Source of the DNA: Gracilibacillus dipsosauri
GTDB lineage: Bacteria; Bacillota; Bacilli; Bacillales; Amphibacillaceae
DNA: 64,000 bases
NCBI RefSeq assembly: GCF_003176895.1
Contig: NZ_QGTD01000004.1
Span: 372,001-436,000 of the forward strand
Direction: 5' to 3'
The notes under the pieces are model-generated. The model made no database searches. It saw only the letters and a program-made list of their open reading frames with translations, and was not told the DNA's origin. Below are positions 33,058 to 40,714 of this stretch, piece after piece. The position numbers were made by a program, and so were the translations under genes. Within the stretch, counting starts at the first letter, position 1; each line of letters begins with the position of its first letter.

Positions 33058-34368
33058 TCACCATGTTTCCACTACCATATCCTTTCTACGATAAACACTC
33101 AAAATAAGTCCAAGGATCACCGTGTACACCACAATGATGCTTACACCATAACTTATGAATGGGATCGATATACCGATAATTGGTACTATTCCTACTCCCA
33201 TTAGGATATTGTAAATGGTTGGTACGGTAAATAGCGTTGCACCTCCTATCACTAGCAATCTTCCATATCGATCTTTTGTTTTAAAGGCATTTATGGAGAG
33301 TCTTGATATAAATGCTAAAAGTACCGTACAAAGTGCTATACCAAATGCCCAGCCAAGGGTAGAGACAAGGTATGGGAAGGCAAAATCTGTATGTGTGTTC
33401 ACGATGGTATGGAGGGTTAATTCTTGTTCCAATCCATGACCAAACCATCCAGCTTGTAAAAAGGCATCCTTCAATAAAAGATACATGTATCCCTCTCCAT
33501 AGGGATCACTATTCGGATGTAGAAAACCCAACAATCTATCCATAAAATATCCCTGAGAGCTCACAAGCATGATACTAATAAAACAGAGACTTGCTATTAG
33601 ATTCACTGCCACTAATTTGATTGCAAGTTTTCTATGAACATTAGAAAATGCAAACATTACGGCTAGACAAAGAAAATAAAGTAACATCACCATATAACTT
33701 GGAAAAATTAAATAGATGGAGATCGGAAGCCAAAATAATATAACTAAAGCCCCTTGTTTTAACCAACTATTAAATACATGCATTTTGCTGAATATTCCTG
33801 TCCAAGCGAGAAAATAGAAAAATAAAGTGACAAGTGTCATATCAACACCTACCCCAAAAATGGCAAGCCAGCTCTTAGAACCGTTAACTGTAACCCCAAA
33901 CAAAACCGTGCACAACTGAAGCATCAAGCCAATTCCATAGAAAAACGTCCACCCATTTTTTAGTTTTCGATAATCAAGCTTGATAATTCCAATTATTACC
34001 GTTATGGATATAAGATACCCTATTAATTGCTTTATCACAAAAGACGAAGTAGCGTTTATTATTCTCGGTTCTCCATAGATTAAAGGGACAAAACCGATTG
34101 CTGCAATAGCTAAAAATAGAACAATCAGGAACCAATCCATTTTAGGTTGATGAACTTTATTTAAACTCTCTCCTAAGGTATACGGATTTCCCATTTCTTG
34201 AATCGCCTTCTTCTCAGCATCCTCTTTAGACAATTGCTTTTGTTGATAGGATAGACTCAACTCTTGAAGGTGATCCACTAGCTCTTTCTCAATCAAATTA
34301 TGAGCTTCCTTTGCTTTCACTTTGGAGATTACTTTACTTAAAAATTCTTTAATAAGACTTGAATTCAT
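33058..34368 (-). CDS. FtsW/RodA/SpoVE-family protein with N-terminal HAAS-like domain
   Basis: A 436 aa polytopic protein. Residues 1-70 form a soluble helical domain like HAAS (IEKELVDHLQELSLSYQQKQ, then AIQEMGNPYTLGESL). The rest, with about ten membrane helices, matches the SEDS family of peptidoglycan glycosyltransferases: GVTVNGSKSWLAIFG, then FPYLVSTLGWAFGIALC, and the ending GISIPFISYGVSIIVVY. The catalytic SEDS aspartate region (loop about residues 280-300) is diverged and not certain. It overlaps the PadR gene by 20 bases and is third in an operon with an ECF sigma factor. Regulated SEDS paralogues are known; this domain fusion under an ECF factor is unusual. Confidence 0.85.
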   Translation of the reverse strand: MNSSLIKEFLSKVISKVKAKEAHNLIEKELVDHLQELSLSYQQKQLSKEDAEKKAIQEMGNPYTLGESLNKVHQPKMDWFLIVLFLAIAAIGFVPLIYGEPRIINATSSFVIKQLIGYLISITVIIGIIKLDYRKLKNGWTFFYGIGLMLQLCTVLFGVTVNGSKSWLAIFGVGVDMTLVTLFFYFLAWTGIFSKMHVFNSWLKQGALVILFWLPISIYLIFPSYMVMLLYFLCLAVMFAFSNVHRKLAIKLVAVNLIASLCFISIMLVSSQGYFMDRLLGFLHPNSDPYGEGYMYLLLKDAFLQAGWFGHGLEQELTLHTIVNTHTDFAFPYLVSTLGWAFGIALCTVLLAFISRLSINAFKTKDRYGRLLVIGGATLFTVPTIYNILMGVGIVPIIGISIPFISYGVSIIVVYTVILGLILSVYRRKDMVVETW

Positions 34369-34798
34369 AAGTACATTCCTCCATCAACTGTTTTAGCTCT
34401 AAGAAGGACTTCGAGCTCTCTGTGTAATAGCCTGTTACGCATTTTTTCCCTTTTAATGCTAAGGTATAGTATTTTCTTTCATTTATCCATTCAGAAGTGA
34501 TCATTTTCTTACTTTCGAGAAGGTGTAATAGTGTATACAACTGTCCTTCTTCTCCTTGAAAACTAAATTCCTGCTTCTGAAAAAGTTGTGTGGAAATATC
34601 ATAACCGTGCTTGGACTGAAGTTGCAGCAATTCTAATACGGCAATGATAGTCTTTTCCTGCCATACATGAAGCTGCTGCTGAGAATGTTTTCGTCTTATC
34701 GTTTCTTTTACCGCATTTTTCCGCTCTTCCGAAAAAGAAAAGTCTTGAAAAACGTTTTTTTTCATTGCTTTCTTTAAATTAAATAGTGGGCCAGTCAT
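34349..34798 (-). CDS. PadR-family regulator
   Basis: A 149 aa protein with a PadR winged helix (residues about 48-125: IIAVLELLQLQSKHGYDIST, then EGQLYTLLHLLESKKMIT). An additional basic N-terminal stretch of 45 residues is unusual for PadR proteins, which normally begin with the helix domain. AGGAGG in the sigma gene stop region precedes the ATG. It lies between the ECF sigma factor and the HAAS-FtsW gene and overlaps the latter by 20 bases. It may modulate the operon or act as partner to the HAAS domain, as in the PadR/HAAS pair at 28.9 kb. Confidence 0.82.
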   Translation of the reverse strand: MTGPLFNLKKAMKKNVFQDFSFSEERKNAVKETIRRKHSQQQLHVWQEKTIIAVLELLQLQSKHGYDISTQLFQKQEFSFQGEEGQLYTLLHLLESKKMITSEWINERKYYTLALKGKKCVTGYYTESSKSFLELKQLMEECTYEFKSY

Positions 34799-34801
34799 CA
34801 G

Positions 34802-35350
34802 TTAAACCTCCTCTTTCATCTTTTCCTTTAGTATTTCCTTTGCTCGCTTCATTCTTGTTTTTATCGTATTAATATTGACAGTAGTAACCTTGCTGATCTC
34901 TCTGAATGAAAGCTCTTCATAAAAATGGAGAAACACGATTTCTCGATATTTAATCGGCAAAGACATAACTGCCTGAGATAGATTATCTCCTTGATGTTTA
35001 GCAATCACTTCCTCCTCCACCTCTTTTGATTTAGAAGGAATATAGTCCCAAATTTTTTCCGTGAGACTGACTTTTCGGTAATGCCAGCTTCTAAGGTAAT
35101 CTTTACAGTGATTACTAGCTATCCGATATAACCAGGTTTTAAGTGAAGCTTGGTGATGAAATTGATCCAATTTTTCATAGCATTTCAAAAAAATCTCCTG
35201 TGTTAAATCTTCCGCAATCGTACGGTTTTTTACATATGTATAAACGAGATACAGGATCCCATCACTATATTCATCCATTAATTGCGTGATGAGTTGTTCT
35301 TTGTCCTCCATCACGTCATCTATGATCGTTATTTGCTCAAGCTCATTCAT
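34802..35350 (-). CDS. ECF-type RNA polymerase sigma factor
   Basis: A 182 aa alternative sigma factor with region 2 (LVYTYVKNRTIAEDLTQEIF, then LKTWLYRIASNHCKDYLRSW) and region 4 (LPIKYREIVFLHFYEELSFR, then INTIKTRMKRAKEILK), and nothing in between, the ECF layout. Its own promoter region contains a consensus-like ECF site, so autoregulation is likely. No obvious anti-sigma factor lies beside it; the next genes encode a PadR regulator and a HAAS-FtsW membrane protein. GGGGGT lies ten bases before the ATG. The signal is unknown but cell-envelope stress is the usual theme in Bacilli. Confidence 0.92.
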   Translation of the reverse strand: MNELEQITIIDDVMEDKEQLITQLMDEYSDGILYLVYTYVKNRTIAEDLTQEIFLKCYEKLDQFHHQASLKTWLYRIASNHCKDYLRSWHYRKVSLTEKIWDYIPSKSKEVEEEVIAKHQGDNLSQAVMSLPIKYREIVFLHFYEELSFREISKVTTVNINTIKTRMKRAKEILKEKMKEEV

Positions 35351-35374
35351 CTAGCTAACCCCCTTTCTCTATTT

Positions 35375-35403
35375 TAGACGATGCTAGCTAGCATTTGGTT
35401 TGA
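35375..35403 (-). promoter_or_regulatory. ECF-type promoter of the sigma factor operon
   Basis: On the minus strand TCAAACC (35397-35403), a 16-bp spacer and CGTCTA (35375-35380) match the Bacillus ECF pattern TGAAACC-N16-CGTCTA with one mismatch. The start codon is about 25 bases downstream, giving a short leader. This suggests that the sigma factor transcribes its own operon. Confidence 0.65.
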
Positions 35404-35425
35404 AAAAGGATTATTTGATCCAGAT

Positions 35426-35475
35426 TGTCCGGATATTGGACAGCATGAGCGCAAATCTCTGTCACACTGTCCAAT
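35426..35475. repeat. Inverted repeats upstream of the ECF promoter
   Basis: ATTGGACAG (35435-35443) is repeated in inverse as CTGTCCAAT (35467-35475), and TGTCC/GGACA (35426-35430 and 35438-35442) forms a second nested dyad. These lie 22-72 bp upstream of the ECF promoter and are a candidate binding site for the PadR protein or another regulator. Confidence 0.45.
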
Positions 35476-35505
35476 ATACAAAAAATAAATCACCTTTCCC
35501 ACACT

Positions 35506-36415
35506 TCATTTATAATAAGCTCCCTTGTTATTACCTTCTTTGATAAAGTGTTTTGCTAGCAATCTTTGAATTCTTTTTTTAGATGGTATCATTCCACACC
35601 ATTCATGAATGGTTTTCGTTGTAATCTTTTCTGAGGGAAAAAGCAGCCTTAATTCTGCTACACTGCGCATCACGGCATTTTCTATAGATTCCATTGTGCC
35701 ACATTTTTGACATATACATTTATATCCTTGGACACGAAGAGAAAGTAAATCACATGTAATGCATGGGATTCCTTTGTTGAACTGTGCAAAATCATAATTT
35801 GGTATGTTTGTTATCGGGGATGTTTTGATATGCTTGGATTGGAGAAGTTCAGAGATTTGAGCATGTTGTTTTGATAATTTAGCAGAGTTTTGATTTATCC
35901 GTTTAATGTACCGATTAATTTGAGTAGGAAAAATAAGCGGCTTATCTAGTGGGGCTTGATATAAGGTGAATTCTGGGTGGACAAAAACAACGAAGCCATG
36001 AATGGGGATTTGATAATGATGCGCTTGGAGAAATTGTCTCAGTAGGACTCGCTTTTTTGTAGTGGAATAAGGGGATTACTAACTTCTGTTTGGGGACTGC
36101 GGTACATTAATGTATGGTTATTGTCATAATAAAAATCACCTTGGTATTTTTTATTTCATAGATGCAAATTTCGTTTGCCTGAATCATGAGGGAATCGATT
36201 TGAAAATGATTATTTGGGTGCTTTAACAGTAAATCATTCAACATATAATGCTCAGAGGTTAGCTGTTTCATTAAGGAATCAAAATGTTTTTCCACCTCAA
36301 AGCCTTTTTGCATGCTTCTATAATATTGCTTTTCTTTTTCTGACAAAGGTGCCCGCCTATCCAAATATGAATATACGCGTAACTCATCAGGTTCTTTCCG
36401 CTCCTTTATGATCAT
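35506..36415 (-). pseudogene. NERD-domain protein gene broken by two single-base losses
   Basis: Read on the minus strand, the start (MIIKERKEPDELRVYSYLDR) and NERD core (LNDLLLKHPNNHFQIDSLMI, ending YEIKN) are in one frame to 36147. After the T6 run at 36147-36152 a -1 shift is needed to continue as YQGDFYYDNNHTLMYRSPQ. A second -1 shift near 36043-36048 continues as LLRQFLQAHHYQIPIHGF and on to the C-terminal zinc-ribbon-like cysteines (CITC and CICQKC) and the stop at 35506. Restored length is 303 aa, as in intact Bacillus homologues. NERD is a nuclease-related domain of unclear role. The two losses are near short homopolymers and might be assembly errors. Confidence 0.85.
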
Positions 36416-36492
36416 GTTCCACTTCCTTTCTATATTATTTACATGACAGTTTAAGACAGTGATAGCTGTTAGTCAAGCTAGGCATTATAAAT

Positions 36493-37217
36493 CAAAACCA
36501 CCAGTGTGAACTGGTGGTTTGCTCTGCGGCTAAAAGCCTTTGTTACCGGCCTCGGCCTTAAAGGCCTACCGAATGGGTCTCCCTCTTGCACCACATTTAC
36601 TCACTGATTCTTTAAGAATCTCTTATTTCTTTTTATTTTTTTGGCCTGTAAATGGATCAAACTCTTCGAATAAAGTTAATTGATCCGCCATATAGTCTTC
36701 TTTGAGCTGATTTCTAATGTATTCTTGTATTTGCTTCCTGTTTCTGCCCACTGTATCTACATAGAAACCTCTGCACCAAAATTTCCGATTTCCATATTTA
36801 TATTTTAAATTGGCATGACGATCAAATATCATGAGACTACTTTTTCCTTTTAAATAGCCCATAAATTCTGGAAACACTTAGCTTTGGCGGGATACTTACT
36901 AACATGTGTATGTGGTCTCGGCATGCATTGGCTTCGTGTATGGTAACCCCTTTCCGTTCACATAAGTCTCGGATGATTTGACCGATGCTCCTTTTATATT
37001 TTCCATAAATGATTTGTCTTCTATACTTTGGAGCGAATACAATATGGTACTTACAATTCCATGTGGTATGTGCTAAACTATTCTTGTCCTTCATTGGACA
37101 CGCCTCCTTCTTTGGTGAGATTTTGTGGTCGGGAAACCAATTCAATCTTACCATGAAGTGAGGCATTTTTTATCCCTCGCTTAAAGCTTTCTGGATCCCC
37201 TGGCATAGCCAGGGGTT
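36493..37217 (-). mobile_element. IS200/IS605-family element (approximate ends)
   Basis: A transposase of the Y1 HUH class (IS200 group) is flanked by subterminal hairpins, as in this family: AAACCACCAG with CTGGTGGTTT (36495-36520) at the downstream end and CCCCTGGC with GCCAGGGG (37197-37215) at the upstream end. No accompanying tnpB is present. IS200 elements have no terminal inverted repeats or target duplication, so the ends are given only as the hairpin borders. The element lies just beyond the manA terminator and next to the broken NERD gene. Confidence 0.8.
36623..37094 (-). pseudogene. tnpA: IS200-type transposase TnpA, frameshifted
   Basis: The N-terminal part starts at ATG 37092-37094 (AAGGAGG upstream) and has MKDKNSLAHTTWNCKYHIVF and the metal-binding HUH motif CRDHIHMLVSIPP. 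After KLSVS the frame is lost. The C-terminal part, including FMGYLKGKSSLMIFDRHANL and the nucleophile tyrosine in QIQEYIRNQ, is read in another frame. One extra base near 36863-36869 (AGAATTT where six bases fit) explains it; repaired length is 156 aa, normal for the family. The enzyme is probably inactive unless frameshifting or a sequence error is involved. Confidence 0.85.
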
Positions 37218-37230
37218 TTCATAGCCATTA

Positions 37231-37264
37231 ATAAAAATCCTCAAGGAGCATAGTCCTTGAGGAT
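37231..37264 (-). terminator. Terminator of manA
   Basis: On the minus strand ATCCTCAAGGA pairs perfectly with TCCTTGAGGAT (11 bp, 6-base loop) and TTTTTAT follows. It sits four bases beyond the manA stop codon. The IS element begins immediately further along. Confidence 0.9.
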
Positions 37265-37268
37265 AATC

Positions 37269-38225
37269 TTACGTATGGGAAACGATCATTTCAGCAGCAC
37301 CATCTAGCTGATAAGCAGAAATAGTTGCCGGAATAATAAAATGATCTCCTTTTTTTACATCAAATTGTTGTTGATGAACGGTTAGCTTCGCTTCTCCTTC
37401 GATGACACTTACCTGGAGGAAATCTTGGTCCATCGTTTTGGCCACCTTACCATCTAAGCCCCAGTGATAAACGGTAAAATATTTTTCTTCGACCAATTTT
37501 TTGCTAGTTAGGCCTTGGTCTATTTCATCACTCTGGTTAAGTCGTGGTGTTTCATGTGGAACAGTCGTCACATCCTTAGCTTCTTTTAGATGTAGTTCTC
37601 GTGTATTTCCTTGTGCATCTGTACGGTCATAATCATACACACGATAAGTAATATCAGAACTTTGCTGTGTTTCTAAAATAACAATTCCTTTTCCGATTGC
37701 ATGAATCGTACCACTTGGAACATAGACAAAATCTCCTGCTTTTACCTTTACCTTGCGTAATAGCTTGTCCCATTGACCCTCATCAATCAGCTTTTCTAAT
37801 TCCTCACGTGTTTGCGCATGATGGCCAATAATTAACTCGGCATCTGGTTCTGCACTTAGCACATACCAGCATTCTGTTTTACCATACGCTTCATTCGCCA
37901 CCTCACGAGCATATTGATCATCTGGGTGTACTTGAACAGAAAGATTGTCATTTGCATCCAATATTTTGATGAGTAAAGGATACTCTTCCTCACTGTCAGC
38001 TGGTTTACGAAATAATTCACCATGATTTTTCCATGCTTCTAATAATGTTTGATTTTTTAGTGGACCATTTGTTATTTTACTTGGTCCGTTTGGATGGGCA
38101 GATATCACCCATGCCTCTCCTGTTTTTTCATAAGGAATTGTATAGGAAAACTCTGTGTTTAGCTTTTGGCCACCCCAAATTCGTTCTTGAAATACAGGCT
38201 GTAAAAATATTGGTTCTTGATACAT
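37269..38225 (-). CDS. manA: Mannose-6-phosphate isomerase, class I
   Basis: ManA interconverts mannose-6-phosphate and fructose-6-phosphate, linking mannose use to glycolysis. The 318 aa cupin-type enzyme begins PIFLQPVFQERIWGGQKL and holds the zinc-site motifs LLIKILDANDNLSVQVHPDD and VYVPSGTIHAIGKGIVILE, plus the conserved YRVYDYDR. The ATG at 38223-38225 was chosen because GGAGA lies ten bases upstream and the length then equals that of B. subtilis ManA; the longer frame to 38285 has no site. It is a single-gene unit with its own terminator. No mannose transporter is adjacent. Confidence 0.94.
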   Translation of the reverse strand: MYQEPIFLQPVFQERIWGGQKLNTEFSYTIPYEKTGEAWVISAHPNGPSKITNGPLKNQTLLEAWKNHGELFRKPADSEEEYPLLIKILDANDNLSVQVHPDDQYAREVANEAYGKTECWYVLSAEPDAELIIGHHAQTREELEKLIDEGQWDKLLRKVKVKAGDFVYVPSGTIHAIGKGIVILETQQSSDITYRVYDYDRTDAQGNTRELHLKEAKDVTTVPHETPRLNQSDEIDQGLTSKKLVEEKYFTVYHWGLDGKVAKTMDQDFLQVSVIEGEAKLTVHQQQFDVKKGDHFIIPATISAYQLDGAAEMIVSHT

Positions 38226-38326
38226 TTCTTCGATTCTCCTTTCCACATCTATAAAAAAGATACTATCTAATGCCAACAATTGCAAATTAGTGTATCCCTT
38301 ACTGCATGAAAACTTGGAATTTGGCT

Positions 38327-39544
38327 TTATCGATGCTCCCTTTCACTATATTCTTGATAAAAAGCTTTTTTCGATTTACCCAAAACGACCAAATTCATAA
38401 AAAGTCCTAAGACCATAAAAGCAAAGGAACCTATGATATAGATGAAGCGAATTCCATGTAATTCGGAAAAAATACCAACTATTCCTGTAAATATAATGAT
38501 GAGCAATGCCTCTAATACGCTAAGTGCACTTGAAAGTCTGCCCATAATTTCTGTTGGTACATTATTTTGATAAAAAGTTATGAAACCCGTATTTGCGAAT
38601 GATAAAGCAAATGTTAATGTAAAAAACCCTATAGATGCCCAAATAAAATTTTGGGAGAATGCAAAGATCAAATATCCAACTGGTGTGAAGATGGCTCCAA
38701 ATCCAATAAGGATATTAATTTTTAGCCGACTAGTGAATAAAGCATTAGTTAATGAGCCTACTATAACTCCTATTCCTGCAACACTTACAAGAAACCCATA
38801 AGCACTCTCGGATAAAGAAAGTACTTTTGTTGCAAATGCAGCTTCTAGAGAGTCTAATACGGTCATAAATACGGTAAATCCACTAAAGAGAACATAAACG
38901 AATGTCGTATGTCTGTTTGATTTGCTAAAAATAACGAGTTCTCTCCAATCATTTCTAATGACTCTCAAGCTTACTTTTTCAACCGTTTTCCCTCCTAATT
39001 CCAATTTGGGGAGTAAAAAAATAATGACAGCTGATATACCTAATGCTAGAGAATTCAACTGAATAGCAAGATAAGGAGATCCTAGAATAAACAAAACACC
39101 TGCAATGGAAGGTCCTAGTATAAAGCCCGTTGAATGAATGAAATTTCTAAGCGCATTAAATCTTTGGCGATCTGTCTTAGGTATAAGCTTCGTCATATAA
39201 ACCGTCGATGTCGGCTCAAAAATTGAACTCGCCAAATTGATTATAAAAACCCATAAATAAATGAGAACGAGTGAATCCATATATGGAAGTAAATATATCA
39301 AGAATGCTCTAAGAAAATCTAAGAAAATCATTAAATTCCTTTTATTTAACCTATCGATAAAGCTTCCCGACCAAAAATTAGTACACAAAGTGGCGATCGG
39401 TATAAGGATATAAAGAACAGATACGGCAAATGGTGATCCTGTCCTATCCAAAATAATCAGGTTAAGCGCAATTAAATAAATCCAAGCACCTAAATTGGAT
39501 ACGCCAATTCCAAACAGAAGTAATAAAGGATTTTTCCACTTCAT
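38327..39544 (-). CDS. MFS transporter under T-box control
   Basis: A 405 aa major facilitator with twelve membrane segments of the MefA/enterobactin-exporter-like group (MFS_3). Markers are NLGAWIYLIALNLIILDRTG, FIDRLNKRNLMIFLDFLRAF in loop 2-3, and ALRNFIHSTGFILGPSIAGV. The ATG at 39542-39544 has AGGAG eight bases upstream; a GTG three codons earlier overlaps it. A complete T-box leader precedes it, so expression should rise when a given tRNA is uncharged. Which amino acid, and whether the protein imports or exports it, is not resolved. It is unusual among T-box targets in belonging to an efflux-like family. Confidence 0.9.
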   Translation of the reverse strand: MKWKNPLLLLFGIGVSNLGAWIYLIALNLIILDRTGSPFAVSVLYILIPIATLCTNFWSGSFIDRLNKRNLMIFLDFLRAFLIYLLPYMDSLVLIYLWVFIINLASSIFEPTSTVYMTKLIPKTDRQRFNALRNFIHSTGFILGPSIAGVLFILGSPYLAIQLNSLALGISAVIIFLLPKLELGGKTVEKVSLRVIRNDWRELVIFSKSNRHTTFVYVLFSGFTVFMTVLDSLEAAFATKVLSLSESAYGFLVSVAGIGVIVGSLTNALFTSRLKINILIGFGAIFTPVGYLIFAFSQNFIWASIGFFTLTFALSFANTGFITFYQNNVPTEIMGRLSSALSVLEALLIIIFTGIVGIFSELHGIRFIYIIGSFAFMVLGLFMNLVVLGKSKKAFYQEYSEREHR

Positions 39545-39579
39545 CAGCTTCACTCCTAAAATCCGTTATTTGCATTGAT

Positions 39580-39893
39580 AAAAAAAGAATCCCACCCCCA
39601 AGTTATTAGACTTGAGGACGAGACTCTCTGATTTTAGAAGTTCGCGGTGCCACCCCAGTTTGTTATTGTGTTGCCACAATAACCTTTTCGAGTACGTCTG
39701 CTAAAAATTGTGTAGAATATACTCTATCTCTATAACGGGAGAACCCGGCACATCATCATTTCTCATCAAGATAATCCTAAATGCAGCTCCAAGGCTTGGT
39801 TCCATGTGCCTCTACATCCTCCATCTCAGCAAAAGGAGTTCTCTGACATGCTTAAGCACATATACTCTTCTCTTCATCGCTTTTTGATTTAGT
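39580..39893 (-). promoter_or_regulatory. T-box riboswitch leader
   Basis: The minus-strand leader has the conserved T-box antiterminator sequence GGGGTGGCACCGCG (39643-39656). It is preceded by Stem III (GTTATTGTG with CACAATAAC) and by a Stem I region with AGTA, CAGAGA and the helix TATGTGC/GCACATG. A terminator then forms (CTCAAGT with ACTTGGG) followed by seven T residues (39580-39586). Specifier-loop sequence GAACCAAG was found opposite AGTA, but the exact codon (CCA, CAA or AAG) could not be settled. Promoter TATACT lies about 39893-39898. Confidence 0.9.
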
Positions 39894-39975
39894 ATAGTTT
39901 ACAACAATTCCATGAATTTTGGAATAGAAATGGAGAAATCGTTAATATTCACAATCATTTTGAATCCACCCCACT

Positions 39976-40440
39976 GTAAAAATAAACTTTATTGCTGTTA
40001 TAAACATCACTTTAAATTCACGTCACTAGCAAAATGACCTTTATCTCCTTTATAAACACCACTTTTCTTCCATTCCTCTTGCAAAACGGCCTTTATCTTC
40101 TTTATAAACACCACTTTCCTTCTATTCCTCTTGTAAAACGGCCTTTATCTTCTTTATAAACACCACTTTCCTTCCATTCCTCTTGCAAAACGGCCTTTAT
40201 CTTCTTTATAAACACCACTTTCCTTCTATTCCTCTTGTAAAATGACCTTTATCTTCTTTATAAACACCACTTTCCTTCTATCCCTCTTGCAAAACGACCT
40301 TTATCACTTTTATAAACATCACTTTCATTCATTCCCCTTGCAAAATAAACTTTACCACTTCTATAAACACCACTCTTTCATTCATCCATCTAACAAAACG
40401 ACCTTTACCTTCTTCATGTCAAACATTTCAATCAACATCC
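39976..40440. repeat. Tandem array of a 52-bp repeat (about nine copies)
   Basis: Unit starts are near 39976, 40029, 40081, 40133, 40185, 40237, 40289, 40340 and 40391. The core units contain GCAAAACGGCCTTTATCTTC followed by TTTATAAACACCACTTTCC. Middle copies are nearly identical; outer ones diverge, typical of a tandem array homogenised by slippage. The period of 52 is not a multiple of three, so open frames across it are chance. No gene is seen here. It lies between the T-box MFS leader and the DnaA-box cluster; a direct role is unknown. Confidence 0.9.
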
Positions 40441-40508
40441 TTACCAAAATCCCAACACGCACTGGCAAAGCTCAACAATTATGTCGTAACACCAGCTTTC
40501 AGCTCTAA

Positions 40509-40705
40509 TTTTCCACAATTTCACCGAGCAAAACGCAGTTATCCACATGTTAATAAGAATTCTAACAAGTTATGCACAGATTTATCCACATACTCACAAT
40601 AAAAAAGGTATATATCGTATAGAACATAAATTCCTATACGATATATACACATATCTTTTTGTTTCATCCACAAATTGTGGATAATTCTTGTATAACTGTG
40701 GATAT
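40509..40705. promoter_or_regulatory. Cluster of DnaA boxes
   Basis: Three perfect TTATCCACA sites occur at 40539-40547, 40582-40590 and, on the other strand, 40676-40684. Four one-mismatch sites occur at 40509-40517, 40570-40578, 40664-40672 and 40697-40705. Seven sites in 197 bp far exceeds chance. Since dnaA is not in this window, the cluster is distant from oriC proper. It resembles the oriC-flanking DnaA-box clusters known in B. subtilis that titrate DnaA. Confidence 0.75.
40601..40648 (-). terminator. Terminator of the wal-htrA operon
   Basis: A perfect 15-bp stem, GTATATATCGTATAG (40608-40622) with CTATACGATATATAC (40634-40648), followed on the minus strand by CCTTTTTT. It lies 67 bases beyond the htrA stop and inside the DnaA-box cluster. 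Confidence 0.8.
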
Positions 40706-40714
40706 ATTTGATTG

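Noticed and set aside
36486-37230. A group II intron or toxin-antitoxin unit in the IS region
   Set aside because: The hairpins and protein motifs are explained fully by an IS200-type element.
39976-40440. CRISPR array
   Set aside because: The 52-bp unit repeats as a whole; there are no short identical repeats separated by unique spacers, and no cas genes are nearby.
40242-40508. 88-codon plus-strand ORF rich in Phe and His
   Set aside because: It runs through the 52-bp tandem array and has no ribosome site. The repeat period is not a multiple of three, so the frame is not preserved from copy to copy.
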